From contig NZ_FOXJ01000003.1 in assembly GCF_900115685.1 (NCBI RefSeq), positions 310,001 to 374,000 on the forward strand: 64,000 nt of DNA, read 5' to 3'. A program made the translations under genes and the position numbers. This document shows, piece by piece, positions 57,276 through 64,000 of this stretch; position 1 is the first letter of the stretch; every line of letters begins with the position of its first letter. The stretch comes from Variovorax sp. 770b2. Its GTDB lineage: Bacteria > Pseudomonadota > Gammaproteobacteria > Burkholderiales > Burkholderiaceae_C. The notes beneath the pieces are model-generated. The model was given only the letters and a program-made list of their open reading frames with translations, was not told the origin of the DNA and did not search any database.

Positions 57276-58322
57276 TCAATCCGCCTTGGCCGCGTGCCTG
57301 AACTGCGTGGTCGCAAAGGCCCAGGTCATGCGCGTGGCATCGGGCCCGGCCGCATCGCTGAACAGCAGCTTCGACGCACCGCCGCTCCACGCATGCCCCA
57401 GCCCCGCGATCTCGCACAGCGAAACCACTGTGCGGCCCTTGCGCTTGAAGTCGGTCACGCGCATCGGGCGGCGCTTGCCGCGCTGCACGTCGCGTGGCAA
57501 GCCGGGCCGCGCGCCCATGGCCGTGGCCCACACGGCGGCGCTGTTGACGGCATTGCTGGGCGCCACCACCGCATCGGCATCGCCGTGCAGCACGAGCATC
57601 GGCGGCAGGGTCGCGAAGACGGCCGCGGCGCCCATCGCCTTGCCGACCGCGGTGACGGGCATCGGCGGCACGTTCTGGCCGCGCATCGCGCCCAGCGCGG
57701 TGGCCGACGACTTCGCGGCACCGGGCGCCACGCCCGAATGCATGACGACGGCGCGAAAACGCTGCGGATAGCGCGTGGCCACCAGCGCCGCCATGCTGGC
57801 CCCGGCCGACAGGCCGGCCAGCGCGACGCGCTCGCGGTCCACGGGGTAGAGCATGCAGGCCTGGTCGACCGCGGCCATCAGCGTCGCGGCCTCGGCGTCG
57901 GCCTTGCCGGAGCGTCGCTCGTACCAGTTCCAGCAGCCTTGCGGATGCGCGAGCCGGTCCTGCTCGGGGTAGAGCACCAGGAAGCGCTGGCGCACGGCGA
58001 GTGCGTTCATGCGCGTGCTGGCCGCGAAGTCGCGCCCGGTCTGGCCGCAGCCATGCAGCATCACCATGAGCGGCAGCTTCTCGCCGGGCTTGAGCTGCAG
58101 GCCCGCGGGGCGGAACAGGTGATAGCCGCGCGCGCCACCCGCGCCGATCGCCACGCCGCTGAGCCAGTCGCCCTTGCCGGGCGGCGGCTTCAGGCGCTTG
58201 GCAGTCGCGCGCTGCACCTGGCCCGCCACGCGCTTGCTGTTGCGGAGGGTGATCCTGGTGAGCGCCTTCAGGTTGCGCTCGTACGCGCGGGCGAAGACGG
58301 AAGCAGTGGAACGACGGGCCAT
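57276..58322 (-). CDS. PHB-depolymerase-family esterase
   Basis: 348 residues. Alpha/beta hydrolase with oxyanion region LHGCGQTGRDFAASTRMN, nucleophile S172 in AGLSAGASM, Asp in VLHGDADAVV and His in GLGHAWSGG. The HGCGQ/NALAVRQRFLVLYPEQ pattern is typical of the esterase_PHB family (LpqC-like, feruloyl esterase relatives). There is no obvious signal peptide; the first ~45 residues are basic. May act on short polyester or feruloyl-type substrates. Convergent with the AraC gene by 9 nt. Confidence 0.88.
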   Translation of the reverse strand: MARRSTASVFARAYERNLKALTRITLRNSKRVAGQVQRATAKRLKPPPGKGDWLSGVAIGAGGARGYHLFRPAGLQLKPGEKLPLMVMLHGCGQTGRDFAASTRMNALAVRQRFLVLYPEQDRLAHPQGCWNWYERRSGKADAEAATLMAAVDQACMLYPVDRERVALAGLSAGASMAALVATRYPQRFRAVVMHSGVAPGAAKSSATALGAMRGQNVPPMPVTAVGKAMGAAAVFATLPPMLVLHGDADAVVAPSNAVNSAAVWATAMGARPGLPRDVQRGKRRPMRVTDFKRKGRTVVSLCEIAGLGHAWSGGASKLLFSDAAGPDATRMTWAFATTQFRHAAKAD

Positions 58323-58370
58323 GGCGCAGTGTGAAGGCAAAGCGCCGGGCGGCCAAACCACCGCGAAACC

Positions 58371-58401
58371 GTTCAGTAGATCTCCGCGTTCAGTAGATCT
58401 C
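58371..58401. repeat. 17-bp tandem duplication spanning the ppk2 stop codon
   Basis: GTTCAGTAGATCTC occurs at 58371-58384 and 58388-58401, unit length 17 bp with CGC between. The right copy contains the ppk2 TAG stop on the minus strand and codes for its last residues (E-I-Y). The left copy is an untranslated duplicate of the same E-I-Y-stop sequence. Confidence 0.75.
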
Positions 58402-59310
58402 GGGAACGATCATGTTGGCGGGCACCGGCTGGCGCAGGTAGTCGTCGTGCCGCACGCGCGACGGCAGCTCGACCGGCGCGTGCGCCACTTCCTGGTAGGG
58501 CAGTTGGCCCAGCAGGTGGCTGATGCAGTTCAGGCGCGCCTTCTTCTTGTCCACCGCCTGCACCACCCACCACGGCGCCTCGGCGATGTGGGTGCGCTCC
58601 AGCATGATTTCCTTCGCCTTGGTGTATTCCTCCCAGCGGCGGCGGCTTTCCAGGTCCATGGGGCTCAGCTTCCATTGCTTGAGCGGATCGTGGATGCGGC
58701 CGAGAAAGCGCATGTGCTGCTCGTCGTCGGTGATGGAGAACCAGTACTTGATGAGCTTGATGCCCGAGCGCACGAGCATCTTCTCGAACTCGGGCACGGT
58801 GCGAAAGAACTCCTCGTACTCGTCGTCGCTGCAAAAGCCCATCACGCGCTCCACGCCGGCGCGGTTGTACCAGCTGCGGTCGAAGAGCACCATCTCGCCG
58901 GCGGCCGGCAGGTGCGCGGCATAGCGCTGGAAGTACCACTGCGTGCGTTCGCGGTCGTTGGGCGCGGGCAGCGCGGCCACGCGGGCCACGCGCGGGTTCA
59001 GGCGCTGGGTGATGCGCTTGATGACGCCGCCCTTGCCCGCCGCATCGCGGCCTTCGAACAGGATGACGACCTTCTGCTTGCTGTGCTGCACCCAGTCCTG
59101 CAGCTTCACCAGCTCGCCCTGCAGCCGGAACAGTTCCTTGAAGTAGGCCTGGCGCGCGGCCTTGTCGGTGGCGGTGGGGGCCGAGGGGTCCAGGCCGTCG
59201 ATGTTGCGGTCTTCGATCTCCAGCTCGAGCTCTTCGTCGTAGCTGTCGATCAGGTCGCGGGCGATGCGTTGCATCAGGTCTTCGTGGTCTGGAAGGGCGC
59301 TGGTCAGCAT
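58390..59310 (-). CDS. ppk2: Polyphosphate kinase 2
   Basis: 306 residues. Walker A GRDAAGKGG in VVILFEGRDAAGKGGVIKRI, Walker B region EMVLFDRSWYNRAGVERVMG (D-R-S-W-Y-N-R), lid module EWRRWEEYTKAKEIMLERT-type segment. Transfers phosphate between polyphosphate and nucleoside diphosphates. Size and motifs fit the one-domain class I PPK2. Divergent from the Pit transporter gene, forming a phosphate-handling pair. Its stop codon is followed by a 17-bp tandem duplicate. Confidence 0.93.
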   Translation of the reverse strand: MLTSALPDHEDLMQRIARDLIDSYDEELELEIEDRNIDGLDPSAPTATDKAARQAYFKELFRLQGELVKLQDWVQHSKQKVVILFEGRDAAGKGGVIKRITQRLNPRVARVAALPAPNDRERTQWYFQRYAAHLPAAGEMVLFDRSWYNRAGVERVMGFCSDDEYEEFFRTVPEFEKMLVRSGIKLIKYWFSITDDEQHMRFLGRIHDPLKQWKLSPMDLESRRRWEEYTKAKEIMLERTHIAEAPWWVVQAVDKKKARLNCISHLLGQLPYQEVAHAPVELPSRVRHDDYLRQPVPANMIVPEIY

Positions 59311-59467
59311 GATGGAAAAGAAGAAGTTGGGGAGAAGAAAAAAGCATGCTGCACGCCCCGTATGACTGCGGCGTGACGGTTTGACGGCGGCTTTCCGTAG
59401 GCCGACACGCCGTTGTCACACGCCGCGAACACCATGTGCAGCCACTCCAACACCTCAAAAACCGCCC

Positions 59468-61102
59468 ATGAACACGCTCGCCGCCCCGAACACGGAGATG
59501 CCGGCCGCGCCCGCTGCGGCACACCGGCCCAAGCTGGACGCCAAGCCCGGCCCGGTCACGCTGATCACTTTCGTGGGCCTCCTGGCCGCGGGACTGCTCT
59601 TCACGGCGTGGAGCCTGGTGGGCGACGTCACGGCCTCGGGTGCGCCCATGACGACCTGGGTGCCCTACATCCTGCTGGGCGTGGCGCTGCTGATTGCGCT
59701 GGGCTTCGAGTTCGTCAACGGCTTCCACGACACCGCCAACGCGGTGGCCACGGTGATCTACACCCATTCGCTGCCGCCCAACTTCGCGGTGGTGTGGTCG
59801 GGCTTCTTCAATTTTTTGGGCGTGCTGGCGTCCAGCGGCGCGGTGGCCTTCGGCATCATCGCGCTCTTGCCGGTGGAGCTGATCCTGCAGGTGGGCTCGG
59901 GGGCAGGATTCGCGATGGTGTTCGCGCTCCTGATCGCCGCGATCATCTGGAACCTGGGCACCTGGTGGCTGGGCCTGCCGGCTTCTTCGTCGCACACGCT
60001 CATCGGCTCGATCATCGGCGTGGGCATTGCCAACGCGCTCATGCATGGACGCGACGGCACCAGCGGCGTCGACTGGGGCCAGGCCACCAAGGTGGGCTAT
60101 TCGCTCCTGCTCTCGCCGATGGTGGGCTTCGGCTGTGCGGCCCTGCTGCTGCTGGCGCTGCGCGCCTTCGTGAAGAACCGCGCCCTCTATGAAGAGCCCA
60201 AGGGCAACACGCCGCCGCCGTGGTGGATTCGCGGCCTCCTGATCCTCACCTGCACCGGCGTGTCGTTCGCGCACGGCTCCAACGACGGACAGAAGGGCAT
60301 GGGGCTGATCATGCTGATCCTGGTCGGCACGGTGCCGATGGCGTACGCGCTGAACCGCGCGATGCCCGCCAACGAGACGGTGAAGTTCGTGGCCGTGGCC
60401 GAGATGGCGCAGAACGCGCTCAGCCGCGGCGTGCCGACCTCGCTGCCTGCGCTGGTGCCCGCGGCGGCGCGCGACGCGCTCTCCACCTATGTGCGCACCC
60501 GCGAGTTCAACGACAGGGTCGTGCCCGCACTGGCCGCGACCGCCGGCAGCATCGGCCAGCAGGTGCGCGAGCACGGCTCGCTCGCCGCGGTGCCGGCCGA
60601 GGCCGTCGCCAACGTGCGCAACGACATGTACCTGGCCTCCGAAGCCATTCGCCACCTGGACAAGAGCGGCGCCGCGAAGTTCGACGAGGAGACCAAGCTG
60701 CGGGTCAACGCCCTCCGCCAGGAACTGGACGACGCGACGCGCTTCATTCCGCTGTGGGTCAAGATCGCCGTGGCCATCGCGCTGGGCCTGGGCACGATGA
60801 TCGGCTGGAAGCGCATCGTGGTCACCGTGGGCGAGAAGATCGGCAAGACGCACCTGAGCTACGCGCAGGGCGCATCGGCCGAGGTGGTGGCGATGCTCAC
60901 CATCGGCGCGGCCGACATGTATGGCCTCCCGGTCTCGACCACGCACGTGCTCTCCTCCGGCGTGGCCGGCACGATGACGGCCAGCGGCTCCGGCCTGCAG
61001 ATGTCCACGCTGCGCAACCTGGCGCTCGCCTGGGTGCTGACGCTGCCGGTGGCCATGCTGCTGTCGGGTTCGCTCTACTGGCTTTTCACCCGTCTTTTCT
61101 GA
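59468..61102 (+). CDS. pit: Low-affinity inorganic phosphate transporter (Pit family)
   Basis: 544 residues from ATG 59468. The two inverted PHO4-type repeats are visible: GFEFVNGFHDTANAVATVIY in the first, SFAHGSNDGQKGMGLIMLIL centrally and GLPVSTTHVLSSGVAGTMTA in the second. About 10-11 transmembrane segments with a long cytoplasmic loop (~300-430). Moves metal-phosphate with protons. Paired with ppk2, which would store the phosphate. The 3' end carries a 14-bp tandem duplicate. Confidence 0.93.
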   Translation: MNTLAAPNTEMPAAPAAAHRPKLDAKPGPVTLITFVGLLAAGLLFTAWSLVGDVTASGAPMTTWVPYILLGVALLIALGFEFVNGFHDTANAVATVIYTHSLPPNFAVVWSGFFNFLGVLASSGAVAFGIIALLPVELILQVGSGAGFAMVFALLIAAIIWNLGTWWLGLPASSSHTLIGSIIGVGIANALMHGRDGTSGVDWGQATKVGYSLLLSPMVGFGCAALLLLALRAFVKNRALYEEPKGNTPPPWWIRGLLILTCTGVSFAHGSNDGQKGMGLIMLILVGTVPMAYALNRAMPANETVKFVAVAEMAQNALSRGVPTSLPALVPAAARDALSTYVRTREFNDRVVPALAATAGSIGQQVREHGSLAAVPAEAVANVRNDMYLASEAIRHLDKSGAAKFDEETKLRVNALRQELDDATRFIPLWVKIAVAIALGLGTMIGWKRIVVTVGEKIGKTHLSYAQGASAEVVAMLTIGAADMYGLPVSTTHVLSSGVAGTMTASGSGLQMSTLRNLALAWVLTLPVAMLLSGSLYWLFTRLF

Positions 61103-61116
61103 CACGTCTTTTCTGA
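61091..61116. repeat. Tandem duplicate of the pit gene 3' end
   Basis: CGTCTTTTCTGA at 61091-61102 is the end of the Pit gene including TGA; an exact second copy at 61105-61116 follows, separated by CA (14-bp period). Similar in kind to the duplication at the ppk2 stop. Confidence 0.75.
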
Positions 61117-61125
61117 TCACGCACC

Positions 61126-62181
61126 TTGTCGGCATTCCATGATCTCGCCGCCCAGTCCTATGGCGGCGACGAAGCCGGGCTGATCTGCGGCTACCTGTTC
61201 GATGCCGCGGCGCCCGAGCCCGCGCGCGCCATCGATTCGGCGCAGGCGGCGGCGTGGCTCGGCGCGCAGCCCGAAGACACTGCCGATAACGCCGCCGATG
61301 GCGGCAACGGCGCGTACGTGTGGCTGCACTTCAACCTGAGCCACGCACAGGCGGAGCGCTGGCTCGTGCGGCACGCGAAGCTCTCCGACACCTTCTACGA
61401 GACGCTGCACGACGGCCTGCCCTCCACGCGCATCGAACGTGCCGACGACTCGCTGATCGCGGTCATCAACGACGTGCACTTCGAGTTCAGCTTCGAGCCC
61501 TCGGACATCTCCACGCTGTGGATCAGCGTGGGCCCGCGCCTGGTGGTCACGGCACGCACCAAGCCGCTGCGCTCGGTCGATGCGCTGCGCACGGCCGTGA
61601 AGGCGGGCGATGCGCCGCGCTCCAGCACCGAGCTGCTCGAGCACCTGTTGCGCGCGCAGGCCGACGTGCTGGTGAAGATCGTGCGCGGCGTCACCTCGCG
61701 CATCGACCACATCGAAGACGAACTGCTCGCCGGCCGGCTCGACCACAAGCGCGCACGGCTGGGCGTGCTGCGCCGCTTGCTCGTGCGCCTGCAGCGGCTG
61801 CTGGCGCCCGAGCCCGCCGCGCTGTTTCGCCTGCTGCAAGGGCCGCCGTCATGGATGTCGGAGCCCGACGCGCAGGAGCTTCGCGGCTCGACCGAGGAGT
61901 TCTCGGTGGTGCTGCGCGACATGCAGGCGCTGCAGGAGCGCATCAAGCTCTTGCAGGAAGAGATCGCCGCCAACGTCAACGAGGACAACAACCGCAGCCT
62001 CTTCGTGCTGACGGTGGTGACGGTGCTGGCGCTGCCGATCAACATCCTGGCGGGCCTGTTCGGCATGAACGTGGGCGGCATTCCGCTCGCGGAGCACAAG
62101 CACGGGTTCTGGATCGTGGTGGCGATCGTCGCGAGCTTCACGGCGGTGGCCGCTTGGGCGGCTTTCCGCAAGAAGCGCTGA
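61126..62181 (+). CDS. CorA/ZntB-family divalent metal transporter
   Basis: 351 residues. The G-M-N signature is in GLFGMNVGGIPLAEHKHGFW between two C-terminal transmembrane helices (FVLTVVTVLALPINILAGLF and VVAIVASFTAVAAWAAF). The N-terminal cytoplasmic domain has WLHFNLSHAQAERWLVRHA, typical of ZntB. Moves Zn2+ or Mg2+; selectivity cannot be read. TTG 61126 lies 23 nt after the pit stop; the start codon is unusual and no strong ribosome site is present. Probably co-transcribed with pit. Confidence 0.88.
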   Translation: MSAFHDLAAQSYGGDEAGLICGYLFDAAAPEPARAIDSAQAAAWLGAQPEDTADNAADGGNGAYVWLHFNLSHAQAERWLVRHAKLSDTFYETLHDGLPSTRIERADDSLIAVINDVHFEFSFEPSDISTLWISVGPRLVVTARTKPLRSVDALRTAVKAGDAPRSSTELLEHLLRAQADVLVKIVRGVTSRIDHIEDELLAGRLDHKRARLGVLRRLLVRLQRLLAPEPAALFRLLQGPPSWMSEPDAQELRGSTEEFSVVLRDMQALQERIKLLQEEIAANVNEDNNRSLFVLTVVTVLALPINILAGLFGMNVGGIPLAEHKHGFWIVVAIVASFTAVAAWAAFRKKR

Positions 62182-62266
62182 GCCGCATGCAGCGGCGCAG
62201 TAATGCTATTTATTTAGTAGCACCTCGCGCAGCATCCATGCGCCCGCATCAGGGTTCCAGACCCCC

Positions 62267-62272
62267 TAGAAT
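62267..62272 (+). promoter_or_regulatory. TAGAAT -10 box placing the transcription start at the GTG start codon
   Basis: TAGAAT at 62267-62272 is a good -10 hexamer, 7 bp before the GTG at 62279, so the mRNA would begin at or next to the start codon. The -35 region is weak. No ribosome site precedes the GTG, in keeping with a leaderless transcript. Confidence 0.45.
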
Positions 62273-62278
62273 GGCGGG

Positions 62279-63136
62279 GTGTCCTCTATTCTCAATGCCG
62301 ATCTTCACTGCCACTCCGTGGTCTCCGACGGCACATTGACGCCCGAAGCGCTGGCCGCTCGCGCAGCCGCCAACGGGGTCGAGTTGTGGGCCCTCACCGA
62401 TCACGACGAAGTCGGCGGCCAGCACCGCGCAGCGGCCGCGGCGCGCGAGAACGGCATGCGCTATCTCACCGGCACCGAGATCTCGGTGACCTTCGCGAAC
62501 GAAACCGTGCACATCGTCGGCCTGGGCTTCGACCCCGACGACGCTTCGATGACGCAGGGCCTCTACGACACGCGCGGCGGGCGCGGCAAGCGCGCACAGG
62601 AAATGTCCGAAGGGCTGGCCAAGGTCGGCATCCACGGCGCGTATGAAGGCGCGCTGAAGTTCGTCGGCAATCCCGAATTGATTTCGCGCACGCACTTCGC
62701 GCGCTTCCTGGTCGAGCAGGGCCACTGCCGCGACACCTCCGAGGTGTTCCGCAAATTCCTCACCGAAGGCAAGCCCGGCTACGTGCCGCACCGCTGGGCC
62801 TCGCTGAAAGATGCCGTGCACTGGATCACCGCCGCCAAGGGCATGGCCGTGATCGCGCACCCGGGCCGCTACAAGTTCTCGGCCAACGAGGAATACGCGC
62901 TGTTCCTCGAATTCAAGGCGCATGGCGGCCAGGCGATCGAGGTCGTCACCGGCAGCCACACCCCGGCCGAATATGTCGAGTACGCCGACAAGGCGCTCGA
63001 GTTCGATTTCGCCGCATCCCGCGGCAGCGATTTCCACAGCCCCGACGAGAGCCATTGCGATCTCGGCAAGCTGCCACCGTTGCCTGGCGCCTTGACGCCG
63101 GTGTGGGAACTGCTCGGCCATCGCATCCAGCAGTGA
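62279..63136 (+). CDS. PHP-domain phosphoesterase (3',5'-nucleoside bisphosphate phosphatase/RNase AM type)
   Basis: 285 residues from GTG 62279. PHP metal motifs: ADLHCHSVVSDGTLTPEALA (H-x-H), ALTDHDEVGG (D-H-D), GTEISV (E), VIAHPGRYKF (H-P-G-R) and SRGSDFH (D-x-H). Close in layout to YciV/TrpH proteins, which act on nucleoside bisphosphates and short RNA ends. Overlaps the following EamA gene by 4 nt. Confidence 0.9.
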   Translation: MSSILNADLHCHSVVSDGTLTPEALAARAAANGVELWALTDHDEVGGQHRAAAAARENGMRYLTGTEISVTFANETVHIVGLGFDPDDASMTQGLYDTRGGRGKRAQEMSEGLAKVGIHGAYEGALKFVGNPELISRTHFARFLVEQGHCRDTSEVFRKFLTEGKPGYVPHRWASLKDAVHWITAAKGMAVIAHPGRYKFSANEEYALFLEFKAHGGQAIEVVTGSHTPAEYVEYADKALEFDFAASRGSDFHSPDESHCDLGKLPPLPGALTPVWELLGHRIQQ

Positions 63137-64000
63137 GCCAGAGCCCCGGGCCCGGCATCGACAGCGCGGCCAGCGCCGCACTGGCGAACGCACGTGCCGC
63201 ACAGCAAATGAGCCGCAGCAAGGAATCCGAACGCATCCTCGCGGGCATCGGCATGGTGATCGTCGCCGTGGCCTGCTTCGCCACGCTGGACACGGCCACC
63301 AAGGCATCAACGGCCGGCGTGCCCATCTTGATGGGCGTGTGGTTCCGCTATGCCTTCCAGGCCGCGGCCACCACGGCGGTGCTGCTGCCGCTGCACGGAA
63401 CGGCGCTCTTGCGCACCCGGCACCCCCGCTACCAGCTGCTGCGCGGCGCGCTGCTGCTGGTGTCGAGCACGCTGGCCTTCCTGAGCCTGCGCTACATGCC
63501 GCTGGCCGAGTTCACCTCGATCGTGCTGATCGCGCCGCTGGTGATCACGCTGCTGGCTGCGACCACGCTCAAGGAGTACGTCTCGCCGCTGCGCTGGGCG
63601 CTGGTGGCGGGCGGCTTCATCGGCACGCTGGTGATCCTCAGGCCAGGCGGCGATGCGTTCAGCTGGGCGATCCTTTTGCCGATCGGCCTGGTGCTGACCA
63701 ACGCCTGGTTCCAGGTGCTCACGAGCAAGCTCGCGCAGACCGAGAACCCGCTCACCATGCATTTCTATACGGGCTGGGTCGGCGCGCTCATCGCGTCGCT
63801 CGCGCTGCCTTTCGCATGGACCGCCCTGCCTTCGTGGGAATGGTGGGCGCTGCTGTGCCTCATGGGGTTCATGGGAACGGTGGGGCACTTCATCCTCATC
63901 CTGGCCTACCAGCGGGCGCCGGCCTCCACGCTCACGCCGTACCTCTATGCGCAGATCGCCTTTGCCATGCTGGGCGGCTGGCTCATCTTTTCCCAAGTGC
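63133..64000 (+). CDS. DMT-family (EamA) permease, 3' end outside window
   Basis: 289 residues are visible and the frame is open to the last base, so it is partial. GTG 63133 overlaps the PHP stop (GTGA); an ATG at 63208 gives a more usual N-terminus (MSRSKESERILAGIGMVIVA). Two EamA halves are visible: LATLDTATKASTAG-type start with LMGVWFRYAFQ, LLLVSSTLAFLSLRYMPLAE, and the second half with GHFILILAYQRAPASTLTPY. Exports metabolites in studied relatives (RhaT/EamA superfamily). Confidence 0.9.
   Translation, partial: MSQSPGPGIDSAASAALANARAAQQMSRSKESERILAGIGMVIVAVACFATLDTATKASTAGVPILMGVWFRYAFQAAATTAVLLPLHGTALLRTRHPRYQLLRGALLLVSSTLAFLSLRYMPLAEFTSIVLIAPLVITLLAATTLKEYVSPLRWALVAGGFIGTLVILRPGGDAFSWAILLPIGLVLTNAWFQVLTSKLAQTENPLTMHFYTGWVGALIASLALPFAWTALPSWEWWALLCLMGFMGTVGHFILILAYQRAPASTLTPYLYAQIAFAMLGGWLIFSQV

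Noticed and set aside
58373..61135. A very long minus-strand open frame (920 codons) across ppk2 and antisense to pit.
   Set aside because: It is a shadow frame made possible by high GC. The real genes in this span, ppk2 and pit, have full sets of family motifs in other frames.

Overview
The window looks like a chromosomal segment of a high-GC betaproteobacterium of the Burkholderiales, most likely Comamonadaceae and probably Variovorax. This is inferred from GC-rich codon use, the gene families present and the intergenic repeat style; I ran no database search. I see no rRNA, tRNA, CRISPR array, complete insertion sequence or phage.

Layout. 0-10.3 kb holds regulators and small metabolic genes: a 5'-truncated AraC regulator, a DUF4329-like protein, a MerR-ATPase fusion, a GNAT acetyltransferase, an AraC/SDR divergent pair, a LysR/RidA divergent pair, a ParD-like/methionine aminopeptidase operon and an SMP-30-type propeller. 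10.3-15.5 kb is a patchy region with visibly lower GC. It carries small hypotheticals, a DUF938 methyltransferase and what looks like a deletion scar joining the 3' remnants of two divergent genes. 15.5-17.6 kb is a NarL-type two-component system with a Cache-domain kinase. 17.9-31.9 kb is bounded by two paralogous, outward-facing PAAR-metallopeptidase (aspzincin, M35-like) effector modules, each with an overlapping secreted partner gene. Between them lie an MFS transporter, a DedA-rhodanese fusion and an OMF-MFP-RND-response regulator-kinase operon. 32-41 kb holds an aldo/keto reductase with a C10 tract near its start, then an operon for glycerol-phosphate compounds: a glycerol-1-phosphate dehydrogenase-like enzyme, a Ugp-like ABC importer without an ATPase gene, a glycerophosphodiester phosphodiesterase and a PhoD phosphatase, with a divergent SorC-type regulator. 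41-46.5 kb has a propeller-cupredoxin protein, a divergent ECF sigma/anti-sigma pair, a GH88 hydrolase with a discoidin domain and a FadR-type GntR regulator. 46.5-53.7 kb holds an MFS transporter and the complete urea importer urtABCDE. 53.8-64 kb holds a MazG-like hydrolase, a drug-type MFS with a SnoaL-like protein and AraC regulator, a PHB-depolymerase-type esterase, ppk2, a Pit phosphate transporter, a CorA/ZntB channel, a PHP-domain phosphatase and an EamA permease cut by the window end.

How the genes fit together. The clearest functional units are urea uptake, phosphate and glycerophosphate scavenging and storage (PhoD, GDPD, Pit, PPK2), tripartite efflux with its own two-component system, and two candidate type VI secretion cargo modules. 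The effector modules are the best candidates for an under-described system. Each pairs an N-terminal PAAR domain with a C-terminal HEVTH plus S-x-D-x-x-Y zinc protease motif, and each overlaps its downstream OmpA-like secreted partner by exactly 11 nt.
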